From the NCBI GenBank assembly GCA_037576195.1, contig CM075103.1, positions 23,250,001 to 23,314,000 of the forward strand: a stretch of 64,000 bases of DNA, given 5' to 3'. The position numbers and the translations under genes were made by a program. Of this stretch, positions 46,723-59,189 are shown piece after piece. The notes beneath the pieces were generated by a model. That model did no database searches and was not told the DNA's origin. It saw only the letters and a list, made by a program, of their open reading frames with translations. Origin of the DNA: Phytoseiulus persimilis (Eukaryota > Arthropoda > Arachnida > Mesostigmata > Phytoseiidae). Within the stretch, counting starts at the first letter, position 1. Every line of letters begins with the position of its first letter.

Positions 46723-48720
46723 CGAACGTGTGATCGCCTATGCCAGCCGCACGCTGTCGGGAGCGGAATCCCGATACTCGACGACGGACCAGGAGGGACT
46801 AGCTGTCGTATGGGCGATAAAGAAGTTTCGCCCGTACGTACATAGCTGACCAGTAACTGTCGTTACAGATCACCACGCCCTGTGCTGGCTAATGACGTCG
46901 AAGAACCTGACGGGCCGCCTGGCGAGATGGGCACTCGAGCTCCAAGAATACGACATAACCGTGGTATACAAACAAGGACGGAAACACTTGGACGCGGACT
47001 GTCTCTCACGATACCCGGCGACAACGACAAATGGTGACGTCGAGAAAAATTTATGTGATCCTCAGCCCCAGCATTCCCGATCCACCGATCCGGCAGTGAC
47101 CTCGCCAACAACGAACCAGCACGTTCCTGAACCAAAGCACCTGCAAATAAACTCAATCTCGCTGAAATCTCTGGCTCAAGCACAAGAAAACGATCCATCG
47201 CTCGACAGAATAAGAGACAACGCCACGCGATCCAGCACGTTCGAGACCGTCACGGGGCGAATTACTGCTTGTCCTCCCCAAGACGATGAGAAACGAAGCC
47301 CTGGCAGCAGCCCATGCATCGAGGGAAGCGGGACACCTGGGTATCGCCAAGACCTACGGGAAGCTCGTGCAGAAAAATACTATATGTCTCGCGTATCGAG
47401 ACTTGCGTATCGAGACTCGGAGAGCTTCGTGAAAAGATGCCAAGAATGTCAAAGAAGGAAGAGTGACCAAGCAAAATTCGGACAGCTCCAGCACATGGAG
47501 ACTCCAGATATGCCGTTCCACACGGTGGGGGTGGATCTGGTCTCCTTCAACCCGACCAGCAGAGGCAACCGAGTGATCGCGACAGCGATCTGACACTTGA
47601 CGAAATTCTTGATCGCCAGGGCTCTACCGGACGGTTCCGCGGAACGAGTGGCCAATTTTTCTGGTCGAAAATGTGATCTTGCAGCACGGCACGCCACGAG
47701 TATTGATCAGCGATCAGGGGAAACCGTTCCTGTCGGAAATCGTCGAGCAAGCGAACAGGCGAGTTGGTAAAACCCACAGGAAAACAAGCGCATACCACCC
47801 GGCGACCAACGGCCTGACAGAACGATCCCATCGCTAGCGGACGGTCTCAGCAAATACGTCAACGGGGATAAGTCCGACTGGGATGAAATTATGCCCTTCA
47901 TCGTCCATGCCTATAACACAGCCCCACAGAAGTCAACCAAGTTCTCCCCGTTCTTTCTAATACACGGCAGGGAGGCAACAACCACCTTCGACACATCCCT
48001 TCCGGCACCGCCGATCGCAAAAACCGTGAGTGCGAACGATTACGGGGAAAAAACTTCAACAACGACTAGACGAGGCAAGGGATCTCGCAAAACAACTGGC
48101 AGGCAAGGAAAGAGACGTCAACAAGACGGCGTACGATAGAGATCGTAGGACGACACCGTTCCAGCCTGGATATTTGGTTTGGCTCCACGTACCGCTACGG
48201 AAGGTCGGCAAGTCGGACAAACTACAAAGCCCCTTCTTCGGACCGTTTAGGATAGGCGAGCAAAAAGGTCCGGAAACGTTTTTGATAATCCCCGAGCCCG
48301 GGGCGAAACTACCGGGACCAAGAACGAAACCGCATGCGGTCCACTCTTCACGCCTGAAAAGAGTAGTAACTGCAGGAAAACCAAACAAACCCAGCTCATC
48401 AAGAAGAACAGATCAAAGAAGCCGACAGCACTTCAGAACCGGTCCAACAGATTGATCCAGTACAGAGTGAACCGGCACCCATCGATCCAGCACCGATTGG
48501 CCCAGCACCAAGCGATCCAGCACATGGCGATCCGACAACCTTCGATCCAACACATGTCGATCCGACAACCTTCGGTCCAGCATCCAACGATCTAGCCCGG
48601 GAGAATGATATAGAAGAAGCCAAAAGATACCCCACGAGGAACCGCAGACGGCCGAGTACTGGGCAGAAGCAAGTCAGCTGAGCGTCGACAAGAACCGGGT
48701 CGGTTCTTCATTAGTGGGGG
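46723..48720 (+). mobile_element. Ty3/gypsy fossil, family X, 3' half
   Basis: The sequence begins in RNase H ([13 protein letters not shown], then TDHHALCWL near 46870), continues with [10 protein letters not shown], the integrase zinc-binding part (CQECQRRK near 47440), the integrase core and a C-terminal tail. The tail matches 21880-22330 closely, including proline-rich DPA repeats. The purine tract AGTGGGGGG ends it at 48720, where the LTR would be expected but a hAT terminus follows. Broken, with several breaks. Confidence 0.85.
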
Positions 48721-50342
48721 GTAGACCTATTTTCCGTTATAACGCATAACGGAAAATAGTATATCCGTTATAACGGAAAATCAATCTGGGAAAATACATG
48801 GAAGACTCGCTATCGGTCCAGATTTGCAGTGCTTCTCAAAACCCGGGTCACCGGGAGACAAGAAACCATGGTCATCTCGCGCCGCCGTGGGGTCTCTAGA
48901 ATCTGAAGAGCGGATATCCGTTCCCGGTCGCCGGTAAACAAAAAATACGCGAGAATTTCCAACAAGAAGCTACGTGTGGTCTTTCTTACGCTTTTCGCGA
49001 GACGCTTCGCTCAGTCTCTTCGACGCTCCGACTACGACGATTCGCTCGATTCCATATGGACGATTCGTGATCCGTTCAGTCCCGTCGACCATTAGAGGTG
49101 GATCCACTTGGCACTTCCATGAAAATGTTCATGAAATATCTCTGCGATATCCACAACGGAGAGTTCCATGTACATCGATCTATTCGTTGGTCGCGCTCAT
49201 TGACTGCCATTCAACCGTGCATAAGTGAATCGGGAGCGCTCTGTGTGATATCCCGTTCTCCCTCGACCTTGACAAGTCTTTTCGTTGTTGGTGCTCATTG
49301 GTTCGGTCAGTGCTTAGGTTTTCAGCACACAGATGTCGAAGAGGTCGAGGTGTGAGTGTTTCAATTTTCAACCCTCCGAATCAGATAGATTGAATCGCCC
49401 TCGCCGACAGTGGTGTCAGTGTCCGGAATCATTGACCTCGTGCCGTTGGGCCTTTGCTTATTTCTTCTGTTTGAGCGATTCACCAGCATCAAAGAGAGCA
49501 GCCCACGGACAAGTGGATGACCGCCCTTGCTCAAGCGGAGCTAAGAAGAGTAAATTCAGGTGTGAGTTCTAGAGGACGTCTCCATTCTCATACATACAAT
49601 CGCCCTCGGCAACCGTCACCTTGAAAATCATTTCCGTTCGGGTTATCAGATGCAGAAGACATCTAGAGGAGGAGCCTGAGCCTAGCCCGAGCGAGGCCAT
49701 CCCGACTGGCAATCTTCGTGCATCGAGAGACAGTCACAAGCAGTCCATTTACAGCGCCGTTGCTCGAGTCCAGCCGGCTCAAGAAAAAATGACGAAGAAT
49801 GGACGCCGACGACGCTTCAGTGTAGTAGTTACGTCGAGACAGACGTAGAGAGATCTTCCGCATCAGAAGCAGCTCCTGCCTCGACGTACGAAGGTCAGAA
49901 AGCAGTCTCGGCGAGACCAGGGAAGGACCGGTCTTCGAGAACCAGGGGGCGTCCCGCTACCGACAGGAGCTCGGACCCGGTGTTCAGTCAGTTCCGTTCA
50001 ACGACGAAAAAAAGAGATGGACTTGTTACTATGACTTTTGAATGCAAGGAGTGTGACAAGCCTATAACGGCGGCGAACGGCAATGAAACAAGCCTTAAGG
50101 CGCACTTGCAACTCCACCGCAAGAAAGACGCAACGTCTGAAGAAAAACAAGCGAAGGCTCGCATCATCACCGCCGGCATGGTTGCGGTACTGAACATTCC
50201 AGGAAACGCCTTCAAGTCAGCCTATATCAAAGAGCTCTTCGAGCGAGCGAAGCTCGGCGTAATCAACCAGACTATCGCGAGGCAGTTGACGGATGCAGAA
50301 GCAGAGAGAGTGGAAAATACTCCCCCTTCAATTGACGGCGTA

Positions 50343-53300
50343 GCCTCAGATGCCAGAAACTCAGATGCCAGAAACTCAGATGCCAGAAACTCAGATGCCA
50401 GAAACTCAGATGCCAGAAACTCAGATGCCAGAAACTCAGATGCCAGAATATAACACTCTCTCCCGATTCTGAAGAGGTCCCCGCTGATTTAGCGGGCCTT
50501 TGGAGGCGGCGTATGAAGTTCGGCGGTAGAATTGTTTTGGTTTACTCCAGGCCACATCGGACAAGAATCTCGCTTGGCTGACGAATAAGCATCGGCTGCC
50601 TAGATCTGGTATAATTTTGAATGCTGTCAGCCCGCTCTCTGGTGATTCAGCATGGATCGAATGCTGATATTCTCCCATAGCTTCAGAAAAACCTGCTCTC
50701 CCGTTTGGAGTTTCCCTCATCGTGGGGCTGTGTATCGCTTGGTTTCTTAGCGTGAGTAATATTCTGGCCTCGTCTGTGTCAAAGGGGTTGGAGACAGTTC
50801 GGAGAGGCTGCCCTTCAAGCTCCTCTGGAGGATTCGAAAGACAGTCGAGATTCGTCCCGATGATGGAGGTACCGGAAGAACTTCCCGCACTGAGGGCAGC
50901 AAGAAACTCGGCGGCGCGACGTTTCGAAACTTATGTCCTCTATCAGGGGTTTGGGAGACGACCGAATGCTTCTCACTTTGATAGCGCTGGCTCCGCAAGG
51001 CGCAAATTCCGTCAAGAAATTGCTCAGTTCTTGACTCTGTCGACATCATAGCTCAACAACGAAGTGAGTAGGATGAGACAAGTTTAGGAAAAACACAAAC
51101 TTGAGCTACAAACGTAGCATCAGATTTCTTAATCGTAGAGCCGGGGAAGAAAGTGCGCGAAATTCTTATTTCATCCCACCGGGTAACACAACTTATACGC
51201 ATAGGTATCATTTCTGGAACACTAAAACATCGACTGAAAAACGAATCAGCGTGGGCTAACAAAGAGTGGAGAATCTTATCATGGACAATACCCAAGAAGA
51301 TTCTTTTGATCCAGCGTCTCTAGCGCTTGCTTCGCTGATGCTCGGAACTAGGAAATCTCACAAAAAGATATCGGATCGAGCCCATATGCAAACCTTGCAT
51401 ATGTAGCGAACCTTGAGTGCGGCGCCTCAATGCGAGGTCGAGCTACTAGGAGAACATGGGGAGGAGGACATAGATATATCCTGCTCGTGGATACGGAATG
51501 AAAGCTTCGAAATACGGGTGGTGCGAATTCTAGGATCACAAACTCGAGCGAACGCACTCGAACAAATTGACTGCGATCGGAAGTGAACCATAGAACCGTG
51601 ATGTGATGTGCTGACTACACAATGCCGACATTGCTACCGTGTCTCGAACGATGGGAGATTAAACGCAACGTGTCGAATGAACCTCAGGAGGGTGAGCTGG
51701 TTAGTTTGAAGGCGAGTCACAAGACCTGCGTACTTTTCATTGAGAAGCTTGTAAGTCAGGTTTTTCCTCGGAGGGCGCCCTCCTGCTTCGAGTAGTATCA
51801 TGTCATGGCGAAATCTCTGCTCCTGCAGTTTCAAATGTGAAATCATTTCGAACAAGTTCGCGTGACGTTTCTTCACCGTGGAATTGAGCGACTGGTGCCA
51901 ACCTTCCACATGGTTGGTTGTTCTGGGCCCGGAATTAGCGTAATGGTTCCAAAGCGCCCGAGGAAACACAGTCTCATTTTCTAACCAGGTATCGATGAAG
52001 TACATCTTGTACTCCTCGAGAGCCCCGTAGGCTTCATGGTCTGTCCCGGGTGATTCCGCATTAATCTCCATCCAAGCGTCCTCCACGAGATGCAATGGTA
52101 CCATAGCTAGCGCACCCGAGCACCGAATGAATCGCTTCACCGCTGATCATCATAGAATCTTGCCAATCCGAGACTCTGGACTTTCCGCCAAAGACTTTGA
52201 CAAAAGTGGAAATGGCATCCTTTGATTTCTGAGTGAGGGAACGCTTCTTCAATAGCTCGTAAGGTGGCTTGTTCGAAGTCGAGTTGGAACCGGGCTGGCG
52301 CGAAGACTGCTCCTTTCGACGTTGCGTGATTTTTCAAGAGATTGAACATACGGATGTACGTGCCATTGGTCTTGTCTGGGAGCAAGAAATACACATAAGG
52401 TATCATCTCGCCGGCAAAAAACCCATGGAGACTGTACAGCTGGGTAAAAAGTGTCGGCACGACTCTAAATGTTCCGTCCATGAAAATCGTATCCGCGTTG
52501 AACATGTGAGTCAGGAGCTCTGGCGTGCTGAATCCCAAAATTCTATCCTCGAGCCCGTCCCGTCATCGAAGAGGAGGAAGGGATCGCCTTCCAAATTCAG
52601 AGCCCAATCGCCTTCGAGCACGATTTCCGCTCTGGATTCTGGGAGCGGCGGACGGATGGTCGCACGTGCGCGCTGTAGTACACAACGAACCGCATCAAAG
52701 CTAGGTACTACCGCACCAATTTGCTCCGTCTCGTGATCTTCTTGCAGCTCAGCGATAGCCGTCGCTCTTTCGCCAAGGTAGACTTCTTTGAGGGTCTTTT
52801 CGGGCTGGGCGATGACTGCGGCCTTCATCGAGTTGGACGTTGATCTATAGATGACTTCGGCCTCGTCTGGCCCGTGGTTGTGAGTTCCGGATGTTTTCGA
52901 GATCGTCGGATGTGGCATCTGCAGGAATTGGTATGATGCTCTGTTAAAAATGTTCACACGGCGGCGTCGCAAGGACTCCGGAGAGGGACCTTGGGATGAG
53001 GGAAGCGTGTGCGAACTTGGTTTGACGAAAGCCATTACACAAGATGTCACTAGTTTCACGAGCGAACCGAATATGTCGACCCGAGTCTATCGTCTCATCG
53101 TTTCCAACGATCCAGCTCAAATATCATCCGATCTTATTTCCGCTGAAATAGCCTCTGCACATTCGCTATGCCAAGCTGAATGCTCAAAGCCGCTTCCATG
53201 TCTCTCAGTTCGATTCTGTTCAAGGCTTGGCGCCAAATTCTAGATCTCAATCCTCCCGAGTTATCACCGTCCTACGATTGAATGCGGTTGTTGCGGTTGA

Positions 53301-54652
53301 TGAGCGCAAAAAAATCGCCGTCAAGTAACCGTTTGAAAGCCTAGTGAAGACTGACCAGCGCGAATTATCAAGTACCTCGTGGTTCATTTTGACCGGCCAT
53401 CGTGATTGCCCGATCATCATGAAACACTGCGGACAAATAATCTCAAAATCTATTGCCTTTGGAGTCTACTGAGGAATCTCCGGAAATCTTTTTCCCGAAT
53501 TCCCTCACGTTCACAACTGCGCGGTGGTCGCGCAGGACTTTACCTTTCGGATCACTGCTCGCGCGGGACATCCGCTGTGCCTTAGCCGAATACAACGGCA
53601 GTAGAACCTGTCGCCATTGTACTTCTCAGTCTCGAAAAGGTAATTTTCAAGGACAAACATAGGTTTGTTTTTCGTGGACGGGATTTCCTTCACTTCCATT
53701 TTGCCTTTCTGAGCCTACCGCCTGTTCCTTTGCTGGTCAAGGGTTCGATTTCGAAACAATAACAACCGCCTTATAATCATCCCTGGACATGCTCTAACAG
53801 TCCGTTTCGCCGGAAAGCTGTTTTGACGCAGGCTCGCGTTCTACCCGGCGAGGGTTCGCGTGTTGTGCAGTTGTGCCGGAAGTTAGCCGCAAGGAAACTG
53901 ATATCACCCACAGTTGTGCTTTGCGGCACTGTCGCGTACCTGTCAGCGACTCGCTCATATGGTACTGGTAGTTGGCGAGATCGATCTGTAACTTAAGCCT
54001 ACGGAACGACTAGTCCAGCTACTGAACTTGACCCCTTTTTTCCTAAAACGTCGCTCTAGGCCCGCCAGCTCGGCAGAGGGCTTGAAAAAACGAACTTCCC
54101 CCCTATTTGCCCGCTTGATTCTACGATCGAGAACCGCGAATTCAATATCTTTCCAGCTCCGAACGAAGTTTTGCGGAACCGAAGAGCTATTGGCCGAGAA
54201 GCCAAGCAGAGGCTGCGCGAGTCTTCGGCCAAGTGGGCTGCGACCACTCGGAGTGCAGGAAGGATCGATATTCTATTTCCCCTCGGTGTGAGTCCCCGAA
54301 CGTCCACGCTGATCGAGGTTGGAGACATGCATCAAGTGTTCTCTTTATTCATCATGAATCATCCATTCCCATCATCAGCAAACTATCAATGAATCGAGTG
54401 CGGCCGCAGGAGGTGCGGTGCAGCGTATGCACGGTGTAGAGGGTAGTCTGCTGCATGACTCTCGCTTGATGCAGACGTCGGAGACGCATCGCCACCGAGG
54501 CCGCTCAGTTAGCGGAGACCTCTTCAGAATCGGGAGAGTGTTCTATTCTGGCATCTGAGTTTTCTGGCATCTGAGTTTCTGGCATCTGAGTTTCTGGCAT
54601 CTGAGTTTCTGGCATCTGAGTTTCTGGCATCTGAGTTTCTGGCATCTGAGGC
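50343..54652 (-). mobile_element. FLYWCH-type MULE with minisatellite inverted termini
   Basis: The left arm has seven copies of the 15-mer CTCAGATGCCAGAAA (50344-50450), followed by AACACTCTCCCGATTCTGAA (50454-50473). The right arm is the inverse: about 50 bp, then seven inverse 15-mers (54497-54652). Outermost bases are GCCTCAG..CTGAGGC. A MULE transposase is encoded on the minus strand. No 8-10 bp target duplication is evident, although CAATTGAC occurs near both flanks. It is inserted in the third hAT. Confidence 0.88.
51634..53699 (-). pseudogene. MULE transposase with FLYWCH zinc finger (broken or multi-exon)
   Basis: From the 5' side, 53699-53511 encodes the FLYWCH front half (LFETEKYNGDRFYCRC..C). 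THNHGPDEAEV (about 52890) is its histidine end, probably after an intron. 52800-52540 is an acidic linker. 52538-52137 is the MULE domain, with FMDGTFRVVPTLFTQLYSLH, a downstream DFEQA acidic motif and GCHFHFCQSLWRKVQSLGL. 51980-51634 holds TTNHVEGWHQSLN and the C-terminal helices. The pieces lie in different frames, so introns or lesions separate them. FLYWCH binds DNA; the MULE domain cuts and joins the ends. Confidence 0.85.
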
Positions 54653-56560
54653 ATAACCCAATTGACAGCGACAAGAAGTGATCGGTCAATGATTGATTCC
54701 TGGATGTCTCTTCTGCATACCATGACCATGAGTATTATTCTACCAGGAAAGCCTTCGCCTGCCTAGCAAAGGATATCAGCAGCCTCCGAGACTCAGGGGC
54801 GGTCTTCACATTGACGGCCGATGAATGGAGTTGGCATCGTAAAAGATTTGTCGGTAGGTAGTCTCAGTATGGATATTTCATTCCACTAAAAATCTTCGGC
54901 AATGGAGTCGGTCGGCGCAAGGCCGTAGTCTTCAGCTTAGCGAGGGCAGGCGCAGACCGTTTCCCCCATAGGTGACTCGTAAGCAGCTCTAGGTAACGCT
55001 TCCCTTGTTCCCAGGGGTCACTCTCCGTAGCTCCGACACAATTCCCTGTCTCGGCAGGAGATCGATCGAGCTTCTGAGCCGTTTTACCGATCGAGCAGAC
55101 GCGCGAAACCTCCGGTTGGCGATCGGTAGTTCACTGCAGCGGGTTGGCCTGGCGTGGTTGACCTGCTCGGCATGACCACCGATGCCGCGTCGGTTATGTT
55201 GAAGCTCGGGCGGCTCCTCAAGGAAGCTGTCTCACCTAGACCGTTCTACAATCAGCTGTGCTTCGCCCATGCGTTGCACCTCGCGGTGCGCGACACGCTG
55301 AAAGGGCTCGAAAGCCGCAGCATAGAGCGGGGCACAGAATCTGGCAGCGAGGATGATGATGGTAACGGCGTCTTAGAGATGGGCCCAGGTACTTGGCACC
55401 TGGTGGACATGCAAGCCGACGCGGGATCTCAAGGTATGTTGTGTGTTGTGTTGTACGCTCGTTAACGTTCAGCGATATGCCCACTCACGGCTTGCAATTG
55501 GATTTTTTTCCGATCAGCCAAGCCAGTATCAAGTTCTCTCATTTCATCTCTTGTGCTTGCTCGAATATTGCAGGCCCAGTGGACGAGGATGAAGAGCTCA
55601 TGGCGGGGTCTCCAGTGTTCCACGGAACACACGGCGAGGCGGTCAACAAGGTCCGCACCTTGTGCCGAGCTTTCCACCGGAAAGCTGTTCTACGAGTCAA
55701 GACCGAAAGAGAGATTTCCGCTCTCCATTGGAGAAACTATCAGCAATCGGGGAAATTGTGGGGTGCCTCACTTGCGTGGAAGTCGCATCGAAGCGGCTCT
55801 CAGAGGGAGATTCAATTCTGAGAAACTGTGACATCGCCCTCGAGGTGGGTTAGAGTTCTTGAATAGATTCAGACCTGACGGCAAAATCCCGATGGTCTCT
55901 CAAAGCCTTCCTGATGTATGAGTTGGATGATGAGCCTCTCACCATTGCTTGCAGGTGATGCTGACGCAACTCAAGAGCAATGAGAGCAACTTCGCTGACG
56001 CCCTCTATAATAATCTTTGCATCAGGATACTGCAACGCAGAGGCGTGGCCTCAAGGTTGGCGCGTTTCCTGCGAAGGGAGACAGAAAGCACGGAGCTCGA
56101 TGGGATGCTTGCAGTGGTCCGCGAGAGAGTCAGCGCTGACCGAAACAAGAGACTGCTCTCAACGTTTCTCAAACACGGTGGTATCGTCGAGGAAGTCGCG
56201 GCTTTCCAGGAATTTCAAAAATCCGGGGCTTCAAAGAAAAGAACAACGATCGAAACCGGGGTCGACGAATTCGAGCTTCTTCGAGACGCTGATGAGGAGG
56301 AGCGCGACATCGTCGAATGCTCCCCCGAAGAACTCATCAAGCTGCACAAGCGCGGCGTGCAAGTCTTGCCCGCCGTGCTGTACAAAGCTATGGACGCTCT
56401 ACAGGCAAGTAGTGTGGCTGCGGAGCGAATGTTTAGCAAGGCGCGCCACGCTCGGCGCTTTTGCCAAGAAAGTTTGGACGATACGAGGTTCGTCAACTAT
56501 ATATTCTCAAAGGACTTCTTAGCCAAAAGAAAGACAGCCGCGAATGCGAGTTATGCTTGA

Positions 56561-57597
56561 AGTGCATGCTGTAGAAAATAGTCACATTCATCCGACATAA
56601 TAATGAAATGGAATAAGACGAAGTGATAAACATACAACCTATGTTCCTGCAAACATTGTCTCTTCATCTTTCCGTGCGACTGCAAATTTCACTCCCTCGC
56701 TCTCGATTGTGAGGTTATTGTGGGGTTGTGCAGTTCTGGTCCCATAGCGTTAGCTAATGCAGCCCACATACGATCATGATCATGCGTGCGTAGCATAGGG
56801 CCTGATGAAAAGCAAGTCTCCCATGTATTTTCCCATATTGATTCCCGAGGGGTGTTGATTCAGCCAGAGAGACAGTTTAGCCGTTCGTCAACTGCGCTTC
56901 ATAATATAAAGATAATATAATATTTCCGTAGTCAGGGACAAACTCTTATGCTCCCCTCCGGGACCTCGGATCAAATGGAGGGGTGTCGACTTGACGGGTT
57001 GGAGCATCGATAAGTAGATGTGAATGACCAGTACTCGGTCAAGAAATTATGGGTTCTGGAAAGGGAACGCTCACTCGAAAATCGGTGCGAAATCAAATCT
57101 CTCTGTGTTTGGAAACTCATTGCTTGGTTCGCCGTTCTCACCTCTGATCATTGCTCTCCCCTGAGTCGGAAAGAATCGACTCCAACTGTAATTCACCTGA
57201 ATTCACATGCTCTACACATGTGTTCCGCCTGCCCTGCGAGACGGTTCGTGAGCATTAGTGGATCTTACTGAGCATTTATCGGGCACGGGCTGCTGTCCCA
57301 CGCGCCACCAACTGCGCGTCTGCGGATCCCTCAATGCTGCCTCCTTTCGTTTCAAGAACTTCGAGAGAGTCAAGATTTTCGTGTCTCGTTTCGAAGGCAG
57401 AGCGGCCGAAATATTGGCCTTATGGACTCTTGCTCAAGATGCAGAGCTCCAAAATCGATTCAAAGCAGTTTCGGTATTTTTGAGTTCCTGGAATTCATCG
57501 TGGCTTGATTCACGGTCGAAATCCATGGATGAGCGGCTATCCATCTTATTTTCGATCAAGAGCCAAATGAGGGCAGACCTCCCCGCCTGATTGGAAC
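56561..57597. other. Unassigned sequence
   Basis: Frames are short and without motifs. The region should contain the right end of the third hAT, but I cannot see it. A short A/T-rich run occurs near 56905-56930. Confidence 0.4.
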
Positions 57598-57598
57598 A

Positions 57599-58673
57599 AA
57601 GGGTCTCGGCCATTAAGGCTTGGCCATCGACCCCGCGGATTTTGACTACTCCAGACAAAACTTGGTCAACTTAAAAGGCTCATATCTCGGCTCCCAGATG
57701 GGTTACAGCGCCGATCGAGTTAGTTTTGGAAAGCTGAAGAAGAGAGCTATCGGATAGCATACATGCCGTTTGGATCGAAGATGGACGAATACCTTTAAAA
57801 TCGATGAATTCGAGACCGACGCGAAAATAGATGGCGTCGAGTGCGCACTCTGGAGTTGAGCTGAATCGAGAGGCCACTGAGAGTCGAAGGTTTTGCAAAA
57901 AAAAAATCCAAAAGAAAAGAGGCGCTTTTTTTTCTTCCGCCGAAAATATTTTTTACCTTGGACTCTCCCTTCCCCCCCCCCGGAAAAAAAAAAACGGGGT
58001 TCCGGCAAAGTAAGTGATCTTTATTCGTCGGCATCACTCTCTTCTGAGCCTGTCTCTCCCTCTGACGGTATGGAGAGATCGGTCAAGGCTTCCGCTGGGC
58101 GCAGAAGTGATGGCAAGATTCTCAGAAACAATGTTTGTGGCTTCTGTTCTCGGGATTCGACTCCCTGCGCCGATGGATGCATTTGCTTCCAGCCGTTGCT
58201 CCCGGGCGATGAGCTATGCGCAGGTGCTCGAGCCTGGCATGTATGCATGTTTTGAGCTCCGACTTCATCACTAGAGAGCTCAGGGAGGTAGGGGGTCCAA
58301 AAAAAAAATCGGAGGGTCGACCGAAGGAAAAATATTTTCGGCGAAAAAAAAAAAGCCTCTTTTTTTTTTTATTTATATTTTGCAAAACCTTCGACTCTCA
58401 GTGACCTTTCGATTCAGCTCAACTCCAGAGTGCGCACTCGACGCTCTCTATTTTCGCATCGGTCTCGAATTCATCGATTTTAAAGGTATTCGTCCATCTT
58501 CGATCCAAACGGCATGTATGCTATCCGATAGCTCTCTTCTTCAGCTTTCCAAAAATAACTCGATCGGCGCTGTAACCCCCCATCTGGGAGCCGAGATATG
58601 AGCCTTTTAAGTTGACCAAGTTTTGTCTGGAGTAGTGCAAAATCCGCGGGGCCACTAATGGCGAGACCCTTTC
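57599..58673. mobile_element. Foldback element with long inverted repeats
   Basis: The arms 57599-57990 and about 58290-58673 are inverted copies (roughly 90% alike, with small indels) from AAAGGGTCTCG through CATATCTCGGCTCCCAGATG, ATACATGCCGTTTGGATCGA and GAGTGCGCACTC to A- and C-rich centres. The spacer (about 300 bp) shows no transposase. The transcript would form a long hairpin. No target duplication is seen and the superfamily is unknown. Confidence 0.85.
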
Positions 58674-59189
58674 TCGAATAGCCCCGATTCCACGTGACTC
58701 TCGACTCTTCCGTCATGCACACTCCCGCAATGCCGGAATCGAGAGATTTTCTTCTCCGTCGGAAAACATCCCCACGGATAATCTGACCTCCTCGTCAGAT
58801 CAGCATGATGCGAGGTAACATTTACAAATCGAAATCAGGGAAACAACATCGTCCGTGAAGAGATTCTCGCTTCACGGTGTCTCTGTCGCCTGGACGGAAG
58901 TCAAATATGCTTCGCTGTTTCCCTGTCGACAACTCGAAACAATGGAGAATATTCATCGATCGCTCCATCAGCAGCTCTGTCTGTATGACAACGGAATCGC
59001 CCTGCTTCCATACATATATGACTGCCCGAAATCCAAGCTAATAAAAACTCATCGTGTAGTGAAAGGGCATGCTCAAATCGCGAAAATAACGGATGACTGC
59101 TTCCAATGTCCGTTTCTGCCTCGGATGTCCGCCGGACAAGTGTCTGCTTTTTGCGGAAGAAATGTTCGCTCATATGGCGTCCCTAGTCA
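58674..59189. other. Unassigned sequence
   Basis: An open frame of 115 residues (58855-59202) has no motif I recognise and runs into the LTR that follows, so it is not convincing as a gene. Confidence 0.35.

Larger units (their letters stand above)
48721..56560 (+). mobile_element. BED/AT-hook hAT (third), right end not resolved
   Basis: It starts TAGACCTATTTTCCGTTATA with an inner hairpin (CTATTTTCCGTTAT..ATAACGGAAAATAG). This resembles the TAGACATCATTTTCCGTAG ends of the hAT at 26034. The transposase parts run to about 56560. I could not find a matching right terminus or target duplication before 57000, so the end coordinate is that of the coding region. A MULE lies inside. Confidence 0.7.
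49700..56560 (+). pseudogene. hAT transposase with AT-hook and BED finger (broken, interrupted)
   Basis: An AT-hook-like RTRGRPATDR is encoded at 49938-49967. The BED finger FECKECDKPI..SLKAHLQLHRK follows at 50038-50130, then IITAGMVAVLNIPGNAF. A MULE interrupts at 50343-54652. The gene then continues with FTLTADEWSWHRKRFVG before a GTAGGT donor (54855), TIPCLGRRSIELLSRFTDRAD (55040-55110), MTTDAASVMLKLG..QLCFAHALHLAVRDTL (55168-55310) and an uninterrupted C-terminal part (55949-56560), with LQASSVAAERMFSKARHARR for dimerisation. A small frame change near 55155 and loss of the RW region near 55690 mark it as inactive. Confidence 0.85.

Noticed and set aside
50336-50453. Six-fold DARNS-type protein repeat at the end of the third hAT finger frame
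   Set aside because: The repeat is the 15-bp minisatellite of the MULE terminus, mirrored at 54538-54652, so it is not part of the hAT protein.
52269-52736. Plus-strand frame of 155 residues inside the MULE
   Set aside because: It is antisense to the MULE catalytic domain, which shows clear family motifs on the minus strand.
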